Assembly: GCA_024516155.1 (NCBI GenBank)
Contig: JAJJXM010000009.1
Location: forward strand, 62,001 to 126,000
DNA from: Pyronema omphalodes
Lineage: Eukaryota; Ascomycota; Pezizomycetes; Pezizales; Pyronemataceae
Direction of reading: 5' to 3'
Length of the DNA: 64,000 nucleotides
The stretch's first letter is position 1, and each line of letters begins with the position of its first letter. Below the pieces are notes generated by a model. It was not told the DNA's origin. It saw only the letters and a program-made list of their open reading frames with translations, and ran no database searches. The position numbers were made by a program, and so were the translations under genes. Below, piece after piece: positions 58,717 to 64,000 of this stretch.

Positions 58717-61700
58717 ATCATCCGAGCATCGCAGGAAAATTTAAAATAGATTTATGCTTGGACAGAATTTTGTCTGGATTCAGTAATCATACGAAAAGTG
58801 CATTTTATAGCAAGATATCGATTGGAAATTCCTGTTTTTTTTAAGCGTTATCCGTAAAAGAAAGAAAATTATTCGTTGTGGGCATTGAAGCTGTGAATCT
58901 TTTTTTTCGCTCGCTCGTTCTTTTATTCATGGGTCGAAAACCACACGATGGCAGAAACGATATTTACCCGCTTTCCGGTCTTCTACAGACCTGGGTTGGC
59001 AGAAATTCACCCATATACAACAGCCTCTGCTCCATTCATCCCACAAGCGTGCCCCATCTCGCTTGCTTTGGGTGCTCAGTTAAGATGGTAGTGGTATGCA
59101 TTATTCACATCGTGTGTGTATAGTAGCCAGGTACCCGTGGTAAGGAGTACAGTCGACTATGATACCATGTACTCTGGATGAAATTTTATAATTTGGCGGT
59201 AGAACAACGATCTCAGGTAAATTTCCCGAGTTATTTTCAGACTAATCTATGATATCTCAACCCTTTATAATACTAAGACAAACGGTGGGCGTTCTCGAAG
59301 CCCAACTTTATTAGAAAATCGGCTCTCCGTGTAACCAAACCCCTTACTCCTATATTCCAGAATTCAAAGACCGAGTCTTTGGAAAATTATTAGCTATTAC
59401 TTATTATCATAAGTCTCTTTAGTCTCATTTCACTAAAATCCATTCCAGAAAATGGCCTTCCTGCCCTCAATCCTGAATGAATAAAACCAATCCTGGCAGT
59501 TCTTTCATTTATTCGGAGATGGATTTGTCTTTGGTTACCTCAAGTGAATAGGATCGAGCTATATATCTACCAGGTATCAATATATTTCAAGGAATACCGG
59601 CCACTAGCCATAAGAGCTCTATCATAGAATTTGATTAAATGGGCTCCGTGAACGAGCATTGGGCTTTGACGCCATTGGTGATATGCTATGACTAACAGCA
59701 TTGGCTACGTACTCTAGTTCATCATCTGGATTATGCGTTAAAAGTATAAAGGGTCTCATTATGTTCTTGATTTATTTTTTGTGATAGGTGTTGCTCTTCA
59801 TCGCAGTATAGTTTATAACCTTTGCCAAAAAAAAAAAAAGCCCACAATACTGTGTCGTCCCGAGTGATATACTATGAATAAGATTACGGAAAGCGTAATC
59901 TAACAAAACTACTAAATGATTCCCTCGCTTCAACCGTGTAACTCTCAGATCAACCATTCTTCCTTTTAAGTCTTTTTTTAAACGTTCATGTTGTGCTAGC
60001 TCTTCGATCCCAACCCACCAGTTCTCTGCTTCAATGACCGAGATACTTGCAATAAGTTTAGGATTATGAAATTTGGAACGTAAGGCCCAGTTCATAAGTA
60101 TAATACAGAACCGAGGCTATGTCTGGATGAAATGAAGAAGTCGCCAGTGTACATGGTGTTGGTGGTATCATAGTTGCTCCTGTTAGCCTCTGCTGCGTTA
60201 ACCCCTTCATTCGCTGTAAAGCTATAATTGATTCAGTTGCAGCCACAGATTTGATTTTACCGGAAATTTGGCGATCATGGAAGGAGATTGTACTAAAATT
60301 CACTTTTGGAATATTTATTTTGTTCTTCTGTGCGGAGCTGCCCGGGCGATAGTAGGCGTCTAAAATTACAACCCATAAATATAAATATAATTACCTTCCT
60401 TCTACGAACTTTGAAGGTTTCAGTATTATGAGGAGGTAAAGGAGGGATATCTTATTCTAATGCAAAAGGGTAGTGTGATCCGTCATTGTTCTGACCTTTG
60501 GGATAAGTTCTGACCGCCTTGGGTGTTATCTAAGGAGAATTTCTACAATCTGAATCTGAACATCCTTCCGAAAAAAAACCTTCTCATCTGTACCGTCGCC
60601 CAACTCCGCACCCAACACGGGCTCTTCGGATCATTTTCTTTGTAGAATGGGGTTAAGTCCGCGATAATGATTGATGCTTCCGTTCTCATGGGCTGAAGGA
60701 GACCCTATATCACCTTCTTTTCTGCTGTCTGAATTATTTCAAAGATCGCCTGATCGTTGCCATATTCAAATGCATTTTTTTTTCTATGGGGTCTTTCTTA
60801 TACCGCGATATGACGCACAAATCCCTGGCAGAATTGCTGCGCAATACGTAGACAGGAAACCGAGTGGATAGAGCATAGAGAACTGAAGGATGTCAGAAGA
60901 AGGATAGAGGGGGGGTTAATGGATGGTTAGATGACCTACGATCGAATAACGAGTATTACGTGAACGAGAACGACGTGGATGATGATTCCAATGTGGTAGG
61001 GACAGAGTTGTTGGAGTAAGAGATGGTGGATCCTCAAGATTATTATACCTCTTTAACAAGGTGAGGGAGGTCGTTGAGATCGCCTGAGGCGTTATAATTT
61101 TACATTTACATTTTAATCATACACCAATTGAGACCTCTAAGGACGATGCGGGAGAAAACCAACGTGGAACACCCAAATCCTGTTCTCGAGGCCGGAGCCT
61201 GAGGTGTTATAAATGCTCGCTCACAGAACCCATAACTGAATTGCGAGTGATGAAACATGAGTGAGTCTCATCTCTTAACCGGGGCCTTTTGCCGGAAGCT
61301 GAAATTCAAGACTGGACCTTTAATTCTATTCCTCTTGCTTCATCACAGAAATTACCTCCTACCATTGTTGAAGCCGCAGTCTTGCCAGGCGCTGGAGCTC
61401 ATCTAAACGTAGATGAAGTGAGCAATTTACAAACTACATAGTTCAGATAGCCTCTCCACATCACTGCCTCTCCAAAACTCTGGAGTTGTCTCGTGTGGTC
61501 ACCGAATACAATGATATCACAAGCCCGAGCAGCGTTTTCCTGACTAGGCCTTCCATGGTCTCTGATTTCATCAGAATAGGTGATGATAATTTCCATTCTT
61601 TTTCTGGGACTGGTTATTATACACTCAAAAGCTACGCACGCAGGCTCGCAGCTTCCTAGAACTTGCGGCAGATTCATTTTAGACATGAGTAAATTAACCA

Positions 61701-63339
61701 TACATCTATATATTTCTCGGATTTGCAATAATATCATCGATATTACCACTTATTACGCACCCAGGCGAGAGGATTCAATGATAGTTAGAATCGCATCATT
61801 GGCAAGCTTTTCAATTTAGAACATCTCAGTCTCCATATATGCAGGGTATTAACACGTTAGTCTTTTTTTCTGGCTTCTAATGGTCTTTACAGTTTGGATT
61901 CTAGTTAGATCATAAGGTATAACTCTGTATTCCAGGCAAACCCCATCGAAGTATAATTTTCGGAAAGTTTCTATTCTTCATAGCTGACTTAATCGGAAGA
62001 GGTGTTTTATGGTCCATAGCCAGATAGGAGGAAGCAGATATAGATATACATTACCTATGCTATAAGATGTCCTGACTCCTCAGCAGAGATTAACGATCCC
62101 AGGGGGGGGGGGGGGGTTCGTTGATATATTCTGATTAGAGATCAGACAGAGTATTGAGAGAAATTTATGCATGTATGTTAACGCAGTTTTGCAGCAGTAT
62201 TTAGGTATAATTATTAATAGCTGCATTGATGAATCAAATAATAGATTCTCCAGGAGCCTATTATCATCATAGGTTATCAGTACCTGTAATCGATCTCAGC
62301 AGGACTCAAGGTATTATCCGTTGATTTAAAGAAACGTCTCGACTACCAGACCCTATGCCCAGCTAAATTAACTACAGAATGACAACCAAAGAAGTAGTTT
62401 GAATCCTATTCCGATTCATTTGCAGATTTTTCAAAGTTTAAGTTGACAATATTGATTCATTAGTAAATCCCGGGCTAAAAGGCTGGTAGATATACAATCT
62501 ATATCTTACGGAGTGGCCCAAGTCTGTGTTTTTTTGTTCACATTCAACTATACGTTGCCTGGGTCGAAATTAGTAATCATTTTTTGTCACTCGTATATTC
62601 TTAAGCCCCAAGAAGCATGGAGAGGCGGCTCAATAGGTATCGAGTGAGTAAACTCTCACGCAAAACCCACCAGGAATATATCGGTTGTAATATTATCTAA
62701 CCTTAAACCCCCAAAGAAACTACCCTTAAGAGATGTATTTAAACTTGAAATAAAATACACGCATCTTTCAAAGGCGATATGTGTAGTGTGGCATGTGTCC
62801 ATTTAGTAATCCTCAATCATACCTTCGAAGACAATAATTTCCTTTTCCCAAGTCCCAACCTTTCCTCCCACTTACCTCTCAGCCACCCTACGCCGTATAT
62901 CTCCACTACCAGACCCAACCCTTCGCCCTGGATAGTTTCCCCGCTACTTACCGCGCCATATATAAAGAAGTACCCGTCACAACAGGCTTTTATCATAACA
63001 CATTTTCCATCACAACCAAGAAATTGAGATAATCTCCAGGCGTGAGTACTTAGAACACTACTTTTACAGTAATCACACTGTCAAAACTCATCTTCGAATC
63101 AAAAAGAAAAGGTTCAGAATTGTAGCTTATCTAGCCTGTATAAGTTGAGTAACAATAAGTCTTTAAAGCAGTTGGGGGTAATGATCCAACAACGAAGGCC
63201 AATTCAACTATGTTCCTAAGCATATTATTAAAAGGCGTCTTAATATCATTTTGAAAACGTCTTACAAAGATGTAAGGTATTGTTGTAATAATATTTGGCA
63301 GTATCTTTACTTCTGGTTTTTGATGGCTAATACTTTATA
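58717..63339. other. gene desert, about 4.6 kb, AT-rich
   Basis: After the FRS1 3' region no protein family, tRNA or rRNA could be recognised on either strand. It contains A and T runs and a run of 15 G at 62102-62116. Small open frames (for example 61399-61749 minus) look like chance or remnants. Confidence 0.5.
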
Positions 63340-63821
63340 CGGAAATTATGCAGGATGCCCCCGAAAAAACACGAAATTTGCAATATACCCCCGTCTATGC
63401 AGGATGCCCCTCGCTTAGATAGAGCACACCCGCCCATATTGAATACAGCGCCTACAGCGGGCTACAGATTTTTCACGTGTGTTTTTTTTTCCTCGCTTGC
63501 AGGTAAAGATTTTGATTCAACTTCTCGATATTATCGTCAACAACGGCAACAATGGAGCGCACCAATTCGCTGACAACCAGCATCGATCCTGACGCCGCTG
63601 ACCCGATCTCTCGACATGCACTACACCTTGGAGATGATTTTCCTATGTTTCACAGATTTAAATTGGCTAGGTGGGCTGTAGACACACGGTTTGACATTCG
63701 CTTTGCAAAGTCAGATCGTAAGCGCAGGCGGGTGTTGTCAACCTAAGCGGGGGGCATATTGCATAGACGGGGGTATCTTGCAAATTTCGCATTTTCCGGG
63801 GGGCATCCTGCATAATTTCCG
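63340..63821. mobile_element. Mutator-like non-autonomous element (482 bp) with 9-bp target-site duplication
   Basis: Terminal inverted repeats of about 80 bp begin CGGAAATTATGCAGGATGCC and end in the inverse, with several mismatches. The flanks carry the same 9 bases, TACTTTATA, at 63331-63339 and 63822-63830. A 9-bp duplication with long inverted ends is characteristic of Mutator-like elements. Inside each end the string TATGCAGGATGCCCC (or TATGCAATATGCCCC) is repeated with CCCCCGTCTATGC. The centre holds a 64-codon plus-strand frame (63552-63746), basic at its end, with no recognised domain; it may be captured host sequence or chance. Confidence 0.82.
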
Positions 63822-63830
63822 TACTTTATA

Positions 63831-64000
63831 TCATCCGCCGCCATGTTTCTCGGGGAGCCTGTAAACTTATAGGTAGCTTTGGTTGATTACTTGCCTTCCA
63901 CTGGTAACTTTTTGTTGTGGTATTGGGATTTGTTTCTATTGATTTCCTTGTTCTTGTTTGTGCTGTCTTGTCTGCCTACATCATTGGCAATTTGTAGATA
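63831..64000. other. right window end, no feature seen
   Basis: 170 bases after the target-site duplication of the transposable element. Nothing recognisable. Confidence 0.4.

Noticed and set aside
61399..61749. 116-codon minus-strand frame in the gene desert
   Set aside because: No recognisable family, no promoter or intron context.

Overview
The window is nuclear DNA of a filamentous ascomycete (Pezizomycotina-type). The evidence is short introns (mostly 50-70 nt) with GT-AG ends and CTAAC-like branch sites, eukaryotic housekeeping proteins with fungal-type sequences, pyrimidine-rich leaders, and about one gene per 3 kb. An orbiliomycete or another early-diverging lineage is possible, but the sequence alone does not settle it. 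No tRNA, rRNA or CRISPR was recognised. I joined exons by hand; every spliced model listed keeps one frame and is a multiple of three.

Layout. 0.7-2.1 kb: eIF3i. 2.1-5.1 kb: gene-poor, with two doubtful small membrane ORFs. 5.1-9.4 kb: SAC1 and a divergent unknown nuclear-looking protein. 9.4-12 kb: low-complexity spacer. 12-18.3 kb: CYS4, RPL14 and the divergent pair RPS21/RPS10. 18.7-22.7 kb: a MARVEL-like membrane protein hidden in short exons, and a tail-anchored coiled-coil protein. 23.9-30.5 kb: a repeat island with a 1.65-kb tandem duplication, an 87-bp minisatellite and nested inverted-repeat elements. 31.1-43.3 kb: FBA1, SEC62, TAF7, RPL23, LIA1, DIB1 and RPL37. 44.5-49.7 kb: a HAM1-like protein and an FMN-less diflavin-type reductase. 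51.4-58.7 kb: SUP45 (eRF1), NOG2 and FRS1. 58.7-64 kb: a gene desert ending in a terminal-inverted-repeat element with a 9-bp target-site duplication.

How the genes relate. Ten of the 20 confidently called genes serve translation or ribosome assembly: eIF3i, eL14, eS21, eS10, uL14, eL37, deoxyhypusine hydroxylase (eIF5A maturation), eRF1, NOG2 and PheRS-beta. Several are divergent pairs sharing a short spacer. Three ribosomal-protein genes (RPL14, RPS10, RPL37) carry a nearly identical 15-mer just upstream of the start codon, which suggests a common regulatory or leader signal.

The most unusual points are two GC-AG introns (SEC62, SUP45), a 97-bp Tourist-like MITE inside a long NOG2 intron, the Mutator-like element at 63.3 kb, the duplicated locus with a perfect 19-bp hairpin, and the reductase that pairs a CCGGGCC motif with a FAD/NADPH module. 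No clearly new multi-gene system was found.
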